A stretch of 64,000 nucleotides of DNA, taken from Mytilus galloprovincialis (lineage: Eukaryota; Mollusca; Bivalvia; Mytilida; Mytilidae). This document shows positions 1 to 15,200 of the stretch, one piece after another (within the stretch, counting starts at the first letter, position 1; each line of letters begins with the position of its first letter). The stretch spans positions 72,926,910 through 72,990,909 of the forward strand of contig NC_134839.1 of the NCBI RefSeq assembly GCF_965363235.1, given 5' to 3'. Made by a program: the position numbers and the translations under genes. Below the pieces are notes generated by a model. The model searched no databases, was not told the origin of the DNA, and saw only the letters and a program-made list of their open reading frames with translations.

Positions 1-154
1 AACAGAGCCACTTGGAACCAAATGCTCATAGAAATAAGTCTTTTCAAAGAATACTCTACAAGACAAGTCCATACATCTATGTCATGCCAAGTGAACTATT
101 TTGGTAGGTTTCTCAATTTTTTTAAAAACAGATTATATATATAATATTTTCCAG

Positions 155-255
155 GAATACAGGATGATTTAAGTAGAGTTCCGAATGGAGAAGCTTGCAG
201 TGCAATGATGGTAGCTGCTTTCACTGCTAAGGGTGGAGCCCAACATCATAAAATA
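155..255 (+). CDS. Protease exon: catalytic domain segment
   Basis: The exon follows a TTTTCCAG acceptor and ends before GTATGT. It reads IQDDLSRVPNGEACSAMM and continues to AQHHKI. This lines up with the stretch of furin just before the conserved VTTD motif, which starts the next exon. The last codon is complete. Confidence 0.85.
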
Positions 256-3200
256 GTATGTATAATATAGATTATAAACATTCAAAAATTCAATCAAACC
301 TGCTTAAGAGAGCACCTGTATTAAGCAAAACTATTGTTATAAGACCATTAATTCAAGGTCCCTCTTTATGCATTTCAGAGAGATTAAACCTGTATTAAAA
401 GACCACATGTCTCAAGAGACCACTTTTTTACTCTCCCTTATGTGGTCTCTTAAAACAGGTTTCACCGTACATCCTCCCACAATTCATAATAAGTTAAACA
501 ATACCTTTAAAGAAGAAGATAACTCAGTCAAATCTTAGTCATAGTTGTAACAATTATTGACCGTCATTCCTGATTTTCATTTCAGTAAATGTTATTAAGA
601 TTGTGAATTCATAGATTAATGGGGCATTAGCTGTCAAATTCATTTTTACCAATTTAAACTCAAATTCTTATATTTGATTTATAGAATTCTAAAACTTATT
701 TCCTAATTAAAAAGAAGACCTCTTAGACTGCCTATGGTCATGCGATTAATTCAAACATAAATATGAATGTGAATAGACAGACAATCATGTGCAATTATAT
801 ACATGTACCGAACTGACTATTTTGTGTAGGTAACAACAGATGTTGGGAATAAATTTACAGAATATTTTAACCAGAACTCAGCAGCAGCTCCAATGGTGTC
901 AGGTGCAGTAGCTCTTGCTCTAAGTGCCAAGTAAGTCTGTATTAGAGCATTGCAATGATCTTATCTAATTCTTTTATGAAATGCTTCTAATAAGGGTTCT
1001 AATGGAGTTTCTGATTACATTTATTTCTTCTGTCAAATTTTTTATGAATTGGGTCATTTATTGATGTCATTTTAAGGAAATTTATCCCAATTTTGCCTTT
1101 AGAACAGATCCCTTTATTTGAGAAATTATTGGCCTCAAAATGATTCTGAACACATTATTCTGATAGGTACATAAACACAATTTCTGTTTTAAAAAAGGAC
1201 CTAACAACTTTTGGGAGATATCTGTTTGTGCCAAAAATACCTCCTTTTGCGCCACAACTTTTTTTTATCCAATACTATGTTTGCGCCACCTGTTTTACAT
1301 TAACATAGTATCATTTGCACCAAAAATGAAATATACGATAGCACCAATTAAAAGAAAAATTGTCTTGCCTCCTCATTTATTTGAGCTTGGAACAGGTGGT
1401 TTAGGACAGGACAGGAGTTAGAGCCATCTTTAGTCCTTTTAAATAGAATGCTTTAAAAAATAAAACTATGTACATTTCGACTACATATATATTATATTAA
1501 GGTAGGAAAAACATGCACGAAGTGTCTGCAGCTGCATCTTTCTCAAAACTTTTGAATGGCAAATATTTCCTTTACTGAAACATGTCTACTTCTTACTGCT
1601 GCTGCATGGGTACTTCACAATTTAATGTCTGTAGTACTTAGCTTGTAGCTTCACTATATATATATATATAGTCCAAAAACACAAACATTGAAGGATTGAA
1701 TCAATAAAACAGTTCATTGTAATTCATTGTAATTGTTGTGGAATGCCTCGTCTCTATTATTGATACGTCTTGCGGTAGATCGGGTTTTAGCCCATACCGA
1801 TGGAGGGACCAAAGCACTATTATCAAATATGTATTTATCATTCATATGTATGATAGAAAGGTGTACAGATAAATTGGTGCAAATGAGTCTGAATATTGGC
1901 AAAATTGATAGATTTAAAAGAATAAAAAAAATGGGGCAAATGATATCCCTGAAAAACAGTATTTGGCACAAAAGGACTCCTGCCCAAGTTGTAATCTTAA
2001 GAGATTTAAGACCTCAGTGGCCAAGGGGTCTTAGTAGTTCAACTTCTGTAATCACCAGCCAGGCAACACTGAGGTTGCGAGTTGTAACCCTGCTTGTGTT
2101 GGTGCACTAGAATCACCTCTTAATTGACTAAAATTGTCAGTTTCCCTATTGAAGGTTGGCTGTTTTTCTCAGAAGACTCTGATTTCCTCCACCAAACCCC
2201 ATGAGCAGATATGATATTAATTGAAAGGTCTTTTATAAATTTTGTCTGAAAGTTTTTGTTGAGGTTAGTTTTTGGTCACATAAACTTAAAATTAGTAAAC
2301 ATGATTTAGAAAATTTTGTAATATGTTGACCCAATAGAGGTTTAAACAGAGATTCCACAGTCCACTGAACATAACAGGCTCATAGCCAGGAATTTCCAGG
2401 GGGAGGGGGTGTAACATGGACACACAATAAAATCATACTGAACTTTAACAGTCACAATTCAAACAGAACTTTGACATTAATGGTGCTTATTTGTTTTGAA
2501 GGGGATGGGATGGGCGTTTATGAACCACTCGAACCACCCTAGCTATGGGTGTGCATGAAAATGTTATAGTTTTAGCGATTATGTTGTCCTATATATTCTT
2601 GTTTCCCTTATGGTCCAGATGAAATGAAGAAAAGCCTCTAGAAGCAAGGTTTGATTCTGTTGGTAAATTTTTCAAAATTTTCTCAGAATCTACAAAGGAG
2701 AAAATTTTTCAAATCTTTGGGGATTGATGATTTGAAGACCCTTTATAAAGAATTCACAGTTGATATTAATTGATTGCAAATATTGTAGTATAAGTAGCAC
2801 CTATTTTCATTCATTTTTCTGAACATCTTAAGAGATAGTGTGTGGACAATGGAAAGCCCCCCTCAAACAACCTCATTTGGTTCCTTCACATGTAAAACTT
2901 GGCCTAGAGAGGCAGTTATCATCTATCTGTCACCAAAACTTCACTGAAACTACAAGAAAATGTGTGGGATTGATCAAAACAAAAAACAGTAGATTCTTCA
3001 ACTATAAAGGGATAAATACATCTGGTTATTAAACAAGGTTACTGATATATAGCTAATAAGCCTTTGCTCCTATTATCCATTCAACTTTTCTGTCTAACAT
3101 ATAACCTGTTATAAAATGATAATGACCTTACTAAGTCATGCCAAAACTTTCTATTCATTTTACTGTATGATTTATATTTCAGTTCTATGTTATTAGTTCA

Positions 3201-6200
3201 AGTAGTCAAGCACCTTGTTGAAAAGTGATCTCTTTATATTTGTTATTATTTTTCAGTCCCAATCTATCATATCGTGATGTGATGCACCTTCTGGTTAACA
3301 CATCTAGGGGAGATCTGCCTGGATTTGAAAAAGGAAAAAACTACTTTAAGAAGAATGCAGCAAACTTATCAGGTATATTCAGAGGAATGCCATGTTTATT
3401 GGATTTGTTTTTCTCCAAGTCAAATGATTAAAACATACTGACCAGCTCTTCCAAAGTTGAAAAAGAGCAAAAAATGCAAGAACTCATAAAATTATTAATA
3501 GCATAACAGTGAATTATATAAAAATATAAAATCAGTTTTAATAAAAAAAAATTATGAAGCTAAGCATTTTGATGCCCCCACTGTAGCGAAGGGCTCATTT
3601 ATTTTTACCGTCTGCACGTACGTCCTAAAGTTGGTTTCTGTTCTTCAACTTAAGTTTGTCTCAACCAAATGCTATAAAACTAATTCACAATGCTTATTAC
3701 AACTAAATACAGATCAGGTTTGAATTTTGATGGCGTCACTTTTACAGTTCTAGAGTTACGCCCTTTACAAATGGAAAAATTGCTGAAAAATTTCTTAAAT
3801 ATTAATCAAGTAATTTTTTTTTTAAATTGGAGTTATCTTCCTTTGTGCATGACTATTGTTGAATCAACTACAATCAATGTTTTTTTAAAATCTTTGAAAA
3901 TTGGAGTTATCTTTCTTTGTCCAGAATGGTAGTTGAATCAACTACAACTGATGCTATATACAATGCAATATTCAATTTTACTACCAACTGATAAATTAAA
4001 GCAATCTTTACCATTCAGTACTTACAAGCACTTGGATTACCATTCTAGGGTTATGTCCCTTTACAAATAGAAAAATTGCTGTTTGTTTTTTTTATACGAC
4101 CGCAAAAATTCTAATTTTTCGTCGAATATTGCTATCACGTTGGCGTCGTCGTCTGCATCGTCGTCGTCGTCCGAATACTTTTAGTTTTCGCACTCTAACT
4201 TTAGTAAAAGTGAATAGAAATCTATGAAATTTTACCACAAGGTTTATGACCACAAAAGGAAGGTTGGGATTGATTTTGGGAGTTTTGATCCCAACATTTT
4301 AGGAATTAGGGGCCAAATAAGCATTTTCTTGGTTTTCGCACAATAACTTAAGTTTAAGTAAATAGAAATCTATGAAATTTTGACACAAGGTTTATGACCA
4401 CAAAAGGAAGGTTTGGATTGATTTTGGGAGTTTTGGTTCTAACAGTTTAGGAATAAGGGGCCAAAAAAGGGCCCAAATAAGCATTATTCTTGGTTTTCGC
4501 ACAATAACTTTAGTTTAAGTAAATAGAAATCAATGAAATTTAAACACAAGGTTTATGACCACAAAAGGAAGGTTGGTATTGATTTTGGGAGTTGAGGTCT
4601 GAACAGTTTAGGAATTAGGGGCCAAAAAGGGGCCCAAGTAAGCATTATTCTTGGTTTTCGCACCATAACTTTAGTTTAAGTAAATAGAAATCTATGAAAT
4701 TTAAACACAAGGTTTATAACCACTAAAGGAAGGTTGGGTTTGATTTTGGGAGTTTTGGTCCCAACAGTTTAGGAATAAGGGGCCAAAAGGGTCGAACTTA
4801 GTTTGATTTCATCAAAAATTGAATAATTGGGGTTCTTTGATATGCCGAATCTAACTGTGTATGTAGATTCTTAATTTTTGGTCCCGTTTTCAAATTGATC
4901 TACATTAAGGTCCAAAGGGTCCAAAATTAAACTTAGTTTGATTTTGACATAAATTGAATCCTTGGGGTTCTTTGATATGCTGAATCTAAAAATGTACTTA
5001 GATTTTTGATTATTGGCCCAGTTTTCAAGTTGGTCCAAATCGGGTCCAAATTAAACTTTGTTTGATTTCATCAAAAATTGAATAATTGGGGTTCTTTGAT
5101 ATGCCAAATCTTACTGTGTATGTAGATTCTTAATTTTTAGTCCCGTTTTCAAATTGGTCTACACTAAAGTCCAAAGGGTCCAAAATTAAACTAAGTTTGA
5201 TTTTAACAAAAATTGAATTCTTGAGCTTTTTTGATATGCTGAATGCTAGATTTTTGATTATGGGCCCAGTTTTCAAGTTGATTCAAATCAGGATCCAAAA
5301 TTATGATATTAAGTATTGTGCAAAAGCAAGAAATTTTCAATTGCACAGTATTCAGCAATAGCAAGAAATCTTCAATTGCACAGTATTGTGCAATAGCAAG
5401 AAATTTTCAATTGCACAGTATTGCGCAATAGCAAGAAATCTTCAATTGCACAGTATTGTGCAATAGCAAATATTTTCAATTGCACAGTATTGTGCAATAG
5501 CAAGAAATATCTAATTGCACAATATTGTGCAATAGCAAGAAATTTTCAATTGATTGGAGTTATCTTTCTTTGTCCAGAATAGTAGTTGAGTCATCTTAAA
5601 TCATTGTTTTATACAATATACAATGTATATTCACTTTTACTACCAACTGATAAATTAAAACAATCTTTACCATTCAGTGATAACAAGCACCTTTTGTTAC
5701 ATTTTAATATTTTATGATGTATTTAAATAAGTAGTTATTGTTGCAAACTCCATTAGAAATTTGAATTGAGATCAGTTTTGAGAAAAAGGGAAAGGGGGAT
5801 GTGAAAAAAAAAATGGGGGCGGGGGGGGGGGTTAAATTTTTCTCATTTCAGATTTCATAAATAAAAAGAAAATTTCTTCAAACATTTTTTTGAGAGGATT
5901 AATATTCAACAGCATAGTGAATTGCTCAAAGGAAAAAAAAAATATTTTAAGTTCATTAGACCACATTCATTCTGTGTCAGAAACCTATGCTGTGTCAACT
6001 ATTTAATCACAATCCAAATTTAGAGCTGAATCCAGCTTAAATGTTGTGTCCATACTTGCCCCCAACCGTTCAGGGTTCAACCTCTGCGGTCGTATAAAAC
6101 TGTGCCCTGCGGAGCATCTGGTTTAATGTTTCTGTTCTAACTAAATAATTTAATGAAATGCATATATAATGCTTATTACCACTAAACTCAGTTTCCGTTC

Positions 6201-9200
6201 AAATTTTGGCAGCTTCACTTTTATAGTTCTTGAGTTATGTACTTTTATAATGTTATATGCTAGCAGGGACATCATTTCCCATTTACTTGTTTCTAATTTT
6301 CATCTCAGATCACACAAAAAAAACCTACAAGTAAACAAATGCCTACAAAGAATGTTAATCCTCTATTATTTTGATATTAAAAAGAATTGAAAAAAGTTTG
6401 TTTCCAACAATAGCTACTTTGTAGAAATATCTTGTAGAAACTGTTTTTTTTTAGTTTCCTCATATTTTGGATTTGGCCTGCTGGATATAGGAGCACTTGT
6501 CCAAAGGAGTCAAGTTTGGAAGAACGTACCAGCAAGGAAGAGCTGTAATGCAGACATGATCAATAGTCAAGGGTATGTATCAGTAACAAACAAGCTTCTG
6601 GAGCATTTATGTCCAATGTACTATTTTCTAGTATATTTTGTATAAACCATATAAAGAAGTTATGTCCCTCAACATGTTTGTTTCTCGCTTAGATGTTTTG
6701 AAATACACACATATTTCTGAATGAATTAAATAAGGTGTATGATTTGTAAGTGCTGATGCTTATTAGAATAAAAAATTGGAAATGAACAGTTCAAATGGGC
6801 ACTGTCAAACAGGCAGTTGTACTTACGAGAAAAAAACTTAAAAAAACTTAAGAGTTCTGTCACAAAAATTGAGTTCAGTGGTACAGTTCTAAAATATATT
6901 GAAGTAGTTGTTAAGTTCAATTGAATTCTAGATAATTAACTCCCAACTTTAATTAAATGTTTTGATTTAGAAGGTGCAGATCTCATTGGTCCTAATTGAC
7001 TCCATGATGAATTCTTGATTAATGAAATGAAATAAACAACATTAAATTTCATTATTGTCAACCTTTCTACATGTTATAGCTGTTCTTTTGGTCATTCTGT
7101 GTATGTAGACTATCAAAAGATACCCCCCAAAAAATAGAAACAATGGCTGTCTTTTCCATCATAGCTCTTCAGCTCTTTGATTTATCAATTTTGTGTGTTG
7201 ATGCATAATATATTGTATCTGAAAAATTATCATAGATAGATAGTGATTTAGATTAACTTCACGTCCATCGTCTGCAGTTATCGTTGAGTGTCGGCATTAA
7301 CTTTTTACATTTTGAACTTCTTCTTTGGCTATATCTAAAGAAAATATAAACAGAAACTGTAAACAGAAAAATATCAGTAATGAAAGATCAATGAACAAAA
7401 TAAGATTTATGTCAGAAAAATATTCTTGTCTACAATGTTGGAGAGAGTCCATTGTGCTCATAGATTGAGGTGAGCAACTCAGGATGTATATATGTATATA
7501 TAGAATTAGTTTTCAATTTTGGTGGGTAAAGAAAAACTGTAAGCACCCTATATCAAAATACATTGGATTTATCAAGCACAGCCAAACAAAACCTTACTTT
7601 GGGAAAGTTGTATTGTTAATTGAAAAAAAACAAGTGATGATCACATTTCTATACCCCAGTCAACCCTTAGAATTACAGCAACAAAAACAAAAGTTCAAAA
7701 ATACACTTTATTAAGAGATCTATTTTCGACTTTATCCCACTTAATCTGTATTCTTTATGTAAATTTTGTTTATTTTGAGTAATATTATAATATCTAAGGT
7801 GAACGGGTAATAGTAATATGAAGGGGAGACAACCTTACTGGTAATAATGAAATGAAGGGGAGATAATCTTACTGGTTAATAGTAATATGAAGGGGAGATA
7901 ACCATACTGTTTTATATTTTTCAGTGTGGGGAATCTTTTTGTACATGTAAGTTTGTGTGCCATCAGTTACACAGAACATGTTGAAGTAACACTAAAGGTA
8001 AATCACCAAAGTGCTGGGCAGATAAAATGGGTTCTGATATCGCCTCATGGAACTGAATCTACAATACTTCCAGGCAGATTGTTGGATTCAACAAGATATA
8101 TGAATCTGACTGTCTTAACTGTTCAGATGTGGGGAGAAAATCCTAATGGATACTGGAGATTAGAACCTGAAGCTCTTTTTGGCAGCAATTTAGGTATGTA
8201 TTTACTGTATATGTAATTTGTTTGTGTTGTATTTATTTTCAAGAAATTTGCGATAGGTATATTTTGGGCAAAAATAGGTACAAATGAATACAAATGCAGC
8301 TTTAAGGTAGCACAATACAAAGATTTTAAACCTCCAATTCCCCAGTTTTAAAATGCTGTAGCATTCTTTATAATGCTTGAAAATTTATAAAAGGGGTGTT
8401 TATGGATAGCTAGCATATTACTCTTTCAACTTAATGCAATGTTTGTATTATGCAACAATTATGTAATCAATTATAATGTCGACTGTGTCTACAAAATTTT
8501 ACAAGAAATTTCCACTTTCAATTGAAATTAGCTTTTTCATGGATACCCCAAGAGGGTTTGATTTTATTATATGTTGTTCCTAGAGCCATTGCCTACAAAA
8601 GGGTGTCTCAGATATTGGATAGAACTTATAGATCAAATTTTACACTAAATCAAACATTATGTACTTTATGTGGGAAGGATGTTTACACTAATTACAGATT
8701 TATGAGAGAATGGAATACATTAGTGATAATTTGGGACACCCTTTTGTAGCTCCTGTTGTGTTGATTAAGATTTCGTTAAAATTTCCTGTATAGTTATAGA
8801 GATGATAGAGCTAAATTCATTCTAGTGAACTGACCAAGCATTTGCCATTAATTGCATAATAATTGATTACATAATGATTGAATAACAAAAATATTGCATT
8901 CATTTAAAAGATTTATGTTTTATTTATCTATGTTCCAGACCGTATGAGTATTTGGACCGTACGGGTACGGTCTGGACCGTATGCATACTTTTTTTAAAAT
9001 ACTCACACGGTCGGACAGTATGCGATATTAAGAAGTTGGTCAAGTTATTAGATACAAATGCATATAACAGATCAACATAACTTAACTCTCAAATTAATAT
9101 AAAATAGTTCAATTTTAATTGAAATAAAAACTTCATATTTTAACTTTTTTTTAAATTCACGCTAATTGTAATTTAAAATCTGTTAATCTCTACTTGTATT

Positions 9201-12200
9201 TATCATGTCGATCTGTAATACATTAATTGAATTTTGATCACTGAAATTGAAGATATCAAAGTAAACATAATGTGAGAGGACAATTGTTTTAGAATGTTTA
9301 GCAACTTTACAAAAAGCAAATGCAAAGGAACATGCATGTACTGAAAACATGATAATGTAAAAAATATTACGTAATTTGTGTCACCGTGGGCGACAGTACC
9401 AAAATTGGATTCAGATATACAATTAAACAAATATTTAATTTCAATTGTTCGTTTGTTCATTTTATCCATCTAATTGTAATAATAACAATTTGTAAAACTT
9501 AAAATAAAGATTGTGATAAATGTTTGTTTAAATTTAACCCATATGATCCAATAACATGTATAATCAGCTCATACTGGACCATACACGTATACTGATACAG
9601 TTTGACCATACGAGTAAACGTATACTGTCCAAATACTCATATGGTCTGGAACATATACCTCTTTTATTGATTTATGTGCAGTCTTAAGAAAGTAACAACA
9701 TTTTAAAAGTTGGAGATTGGAAGTAAAAAAATCTTTGTATTGTTCTACTTTAATACATACATATAAAATGCATTAGATAAATATAACCGGAATACGATGA
9801 ATAATATCATGTTAAACTTTTTTACCTTACATTACTCTAACTGAACTGTGTAACTGATAAAACAACATCCAGAAAAGCAATTAAGGATTAAAGGATTAAT
9901 GGTCATAAATCATGCTGAAATCTAAATATGACAGCTTTATTAGGTTACTTACAACTTAATCGAATATTAACCTCTATTGAACAGACCTCTTTTTTAAAGA
10001 TTAAGTTGTCTTTCCTAATTTTGATTCATATAATTGTTAACCAAATAAATACTTGATTTATCATGTCAATGAGCATTTTAATATATATTGTCTTTGATTA
10101 ACCCTTACCATGCGGGGCCGTTATATTACAGCCGTACCCAAAAACTGTCATTTCACACCAATGGTGCTCCAAACAATTGGAGGTCAACATAACGCCATTT
10201 TATTTAGTGTATTTATGTTTCAACAATCTTACACTATTAATTTTCATGTTTCTCACTTTTAACTTGTTTAAATAAATGGAGAAGGAAAGAAGAGACTTAC
10301 AAAACAAAAACACCAAAATTGAAAATGAAATAGCAATGATTTAAAAGAAAACAGTGTATATTAAACCTGCTCAAATCCTTTTCCAGGTGGCGTTACAGTG
10401 GAGTTCATCAGTCTAAAAATACATGGGTTTGACTGTTCATTGTCTGACTTAAGATGTTTAGAGCCTGCTGTACAAGGTAATAAGATCTGTCTATATAGGT
10501 GGAAAATAAGTTTACTTTGGGAAATTGCATCATGTCCAAGACTGTTTTATACACTCTTTACATTGGTGACTTGCAAGAGCATTACACAGCTACTTTTGCA
10601 TAGGTACTATTTCTGTACTAAAAATCTGTAGGACTGGAAATTTACTTTTGATATTTAGATATAGGAAGATGTGGTGCGAGTGCCAATGAGACAACTCTCC
10701 ATCTAAACAAAAATTTATAAAAGTAAACCATTATAGGTCAATGTACGGCCTTCAACATGGAGCCTTGGCTCACACCGAAAAACAAGCTATAAAGGGCCCC
10801 AAAATTATTAGTGTAAAACCATTCAAACAGGAAAATCTATATAAAACAAGAAACGAGAAATTAGGTCCGAGTACACAGTTATTTTGTAGTGCATTTCTTT
10901 TAGACAATAAATGAAAATAAAAAAAATCCCACCTGTGCTTTCTCATTAATATTTTTACAGTGTGTTGTACTACTTTTGGGACAAATTATATCAAAATTAT
11001 AGAAAACTTCATCAGCTCTAACTCAAAATATGGACAATTTTATGTTAAGGGGGTCTTGAAATCTTTTGACAGCTACCGAAATTTTTGACCTTTTTCAGCT
11101 GGACCTAATCACTACTTTACATTGATATTCATGATCCAAATTTTTTTACAGTGTCATTTCACCCCCCAACTTGCTATATGAGGCATAAAACATGGAGAAA
11201 TAAATTTGGAAGGGGTATAACAAAAATTGGCAAGTTACACACTGTCCACACTAAGGACTATATTTGTGGACAACGAAAATCAAAGGACGATAACTGTGTA
11301 CTCAGACCTAATAGGATAGAAAAAGTTGACCAATCTTAATAAAACTTGGTATGACTAAAGCGTAATATATTATAAGACTGCTTACAAAGTTTCATAGCAA
11401 TAGGATATATATTATAGACAATATGATTAATTCTATATTCAACTTTGCGTGTTAAATTTAGACGTTAAAATTGAGAAATTTCAACTATCAACATTTGGGG
11501 CTTTTAAAATTTAAATATTCCAAAAAAATACTTTTAAAATGCCTTAATATATAATATATCATGTATTTAAAGCAATAGAGTACTCATTTGATATATCAGA
11601 CTTAGCATAATTATTCAAAAGCCAAATTTATATGAGCCTGTGCCTAAAAATGGAGGTTTTCCAATGAAGGGGGGGCCTTACATGAAGATGTAATATTTTC
11701 CAGCAATTTTAAATTTGTGAAGCTTTTTGATTATAAATAATCCTTACATATGTATTAAATGTACTTTAAATGGAAAGAAAACTTACAAATAACATATCAT
11801 ATTAGTCCAAAGGGTCCAAAATTAAACTTAGTTTGATTTTAACAAAAATTGAATTCTTGGGGTTCTTTGATATACTGAATCTAAACATGTACTTAGATTT
11901 TTGATTATGGGCCCAGTTTTCAAGTTGGTCCAAATCGGGGTCCAAAATTATTATATTAAGTATTGTGCAATAGCAAGAAATTTTCAATTGCACAGTATTG
12001 CGCAATAGCAAGAAATCTTCAATTGCACAGTATTGTGTAATAGCAAGAAATTTTCAATTGCACAGTATTGCGCAATAGCAAGAAATCTTCAATTACACAG
12101 TATTGTGCAATACCAAGAAATCTTCAATTGCACAGTATTGCGCAATAGCAAGAAATATCTAATTGCACAATATTGCACAATAGCAAGAAATTTTCAATTG

Positions 12201-15200
12201 CACAGTTTTGCGCAATAGCAAGAAATATTCAATTGCACAGTATTGTCCTGTTTTTAAATTGGTCTACTTTAAGGTCCAAAGGGTAAAAAATTAAACTTTG
12301 TTTGATTTCAACAAAAATTGGAATATATGGGGTTCTTCAAGATGCTGAATCTAACCATGTATTTAGATTTTTAATATTTGGGCCCGGTTATCAAATTGGT
12401 CCACATTGAGGTCTAAAGGGTCTTTAATTGAACATTATTTGATTTCATCAAAAATTGAATTCTTGGGGTTCTATGATATGCTGAATCTAACCATGTATTT
12501 AGATTTTGGATATTAGACCATAATAGGTAAATGTCCCATTTAAATTTTTTAAGTTTTTAAGTTTAAGTTCTTAGACCACATTCATGCTGTGTCAGAAACC
12601 TATGTTGTGTCAACTATTTAATCCCAATCCAAATTCAGAGCTGTATCAAGCTTAAATGTTGTGTCCATACTTGCCCCAACTGTTCAGGGTTCGACCTCTG
12701 CGGTCGTATATAGCTGTGCCCTGCGGAGCATCTGGTTTCCTATTATCTTAGGTATTATTTATAGTATCTAATAATATCTTATACTAAAATTATGATTTTT
12801 ACCTTATTTTATATGATTTCCAAAGCATCAGTAAATACAGGTGAGTGACACAGGCTCTTTAGAGCCTCTAGTTTGAAGTAAATGTTTAGACTTTTAATTC
12901 AATACAATGTAGACTAAGATAAGTTTGATAGTATAATCATAGACAACAATGGGGCAAACTCATCTTGTTTGAGGGGGGTAGAAAAATGAAAAATTTAAAC
13001 GAAAAATATATTTATGTAACTTGGCAAAAAAATTAATAAAGTGGTGATAAATATATTGTTTTGGCAAAAGAGGTGTTGAAAAAAATAATTGACCCAGGGG
13101 AAACCCTGAATTAAAGGCAACACTGTTGTTTAAGTCATGAAGAACTTTAAAACAATAATGGTTATTTTCTCATTTTCATATTAAACATGGTGCATGTTAG
13201 GCTACTTATGCCATGAATTAGTACAAGATATCATTGTTTTCTACTTTTTAATGACATAACCATTGTTTTGCAGACAAATCGTTTTTCACCTCACCACCCC
13301 CATATGAAGTTACTACAGATAAAACTACAGATAAAACTACAGATAAACCAGATAAACCATCTATCAATTATGCTGTCATTATAATTGTGGTGGTAGCAGT
13401 TATATTTGTAGTCCTTATAGTCATACTGTTTATTCTCAAGAAAAAGAAAAAGTTGTGTTTTAAAGAAAGATTGAGGTATGTTTATCCTTTACTTGTATAA
13501 AACTAATTACCTAAAACAATGAAATATATTAGTGTTGTGGGGGGGGGGACTTTATTATTTGGTATATAAAAAAAAGTATATTTCATGTATAAAGTTCATG
13601 TCTATCAACGATAATGGTTTGAAGGGTAAATTTATTAAAGTTGCCATGTGTGAATTTAAACAAGACAAAAAAATGATGCATAGAATTCACAAAAAGTATT
13701 TTTGTTTACCGAAGTTTCTTTGGAATATGCATTTTGTAGAGGTATTTTATACCTGTATTTTGCAGATGGTGCCTAGCAATAAAAATATCAGTACTTGAAA
13801 GGAAAATAGTTTTAGAAATTGATGGTACTACTTATTGAAATTTTTAGAAATAGAAAGAAATTAAATTTGAAGTATTTTGAATCAAAACTTTCAAAGTAAA
13901 AACAACATTATCATGGCACAAAAAAAAAACAATTAAAAGACAAATGTTTGCACTCTAACCTTTCCATCTATCTGTCTGTCCATCCAACAGTCTGACAAAT
14001 TAGTTTTCAACACTTTTTTCTTGCTTGAAGATATTGATTTAAAGTCTGGTATTTATTTTCATCATTATCAAGTTCTTTTTTGTTTTTGTTTTGATGATTT
14101 CATCTAGAGTTATGGTCCATTGACTTCACGTAAATTTTCTGGAGTTGGTTTTACAAAAAATATTACATTTGGTCATGCTTGAAGATATTGTTTTGATCAT
14201 TGGTATGTAGTTTTATAATGGTAAATTACTAATGAAGTATACATTTTTTTCCATTTCTGACGATTTTGTGGTCCTTGGATTGGTTTTCCTTTCTCTTTTT
14301 GGTCATGGTTGAAGATGTTGACTTGGTATATGTATGTAAAGTATTTTACAACATGACAAATTACAGATTAGATATAGCATTTTGTTCCAGTTTAATGAAA
14401 TTTAAACGGGTAGAAGGGACTATGTATTGCCATGCAATACTATCAGAATGTTTGTTAAACATGTAGTTTCAGAACAAAGCAATCTTTCATATTCAGAGAA
14501 GGCCATCATTTCTTTTCTCGTGTTCATTAGTCACCTACCAATGAAGTCCAAGGGAACTTTAGGTTTGCACTCTGTCTGTCTGTCTGTCCATCTGTCAGAC
14601 TGGCAAATCAGTTTTCAAGACCTTTTTACTTCATTCTTGAAGATATTGATTTGATATTTGGTTTATTGTTTTATCATGACAAGTTACAGTTCAAGTTCAA
14701 TTTTTCACGATTTGATCTTTTCTCTTTGTTCAATTAAAGCCCTTTCCCTAGAATTAATTTTTTTTTATTTGAGGAATTTAGTGGAAGGTTTGTTTGTCAT
14801 TCTTTAAGAAATTGATTTGATAATTAGTATTTAGTTTTTATCATGACAAGCTGCAGATCAAGTTGGAATTTTGTTCTGGTCTGATGATTTTATGCTTATG
14901 GTCTTTGGACATAGAAAATTCACTTAAATAATCAGTTTTCAGCTGTTTTTTTCGTCATGCTTGAAGATTTTACCTTGATATTTTTATGTAGTGTACACCA
15001 TGACAAGTAATAGATCAAGTTGAATTTCCATTACAAAGAATTTCAACTGGTAGGGGTCTATGTATTGCCGTGCAATACTCACAGAATCCTGTTTAATATG
15101 TGGTTTCAAAACAAAGCAATTTTTAAGTATTGTTTCACATACTGTTCTTTCAAAATAATTTTGCAACGGTTTACCAATTTTAAACTTCTTATAGATACAA

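Larger units (their letters stand above)
8302..9753. mobile_element. 1.45-kb TIR element (outer), with a nested element
   Basis: The left end AGGTAGCACAATACAAAGAT (from 8304), continuing CCTCCAATTCCCCAGTTTTAAA, is matched by the reverse complement of 9690-9751 (ACAATACAAAGATTTTTTTA, then CTTCCAATCTCCAACTTTTA). About 60 bp of imperfect TIR. No transposase is seen. A second TIR element lies inside at 8929-9655. Confidence 0.6.

Noticed and set aside
1714..2110. Overlapping frames on both strands
   Set aside because: They overlap the SINE and each other. No splice sites or homology.
5320..5552. Regular direct repeats resembling a CRISPR array
   Set aside because: The period is about 30 bp with no unique spacers, the context is eukaryotic, and there are no cas genes.
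12033..12218. 61-codon frame with repeated LHSIVQY
   Set aside because: Translation of the 30-bp satellite array, with no independent coding sign.
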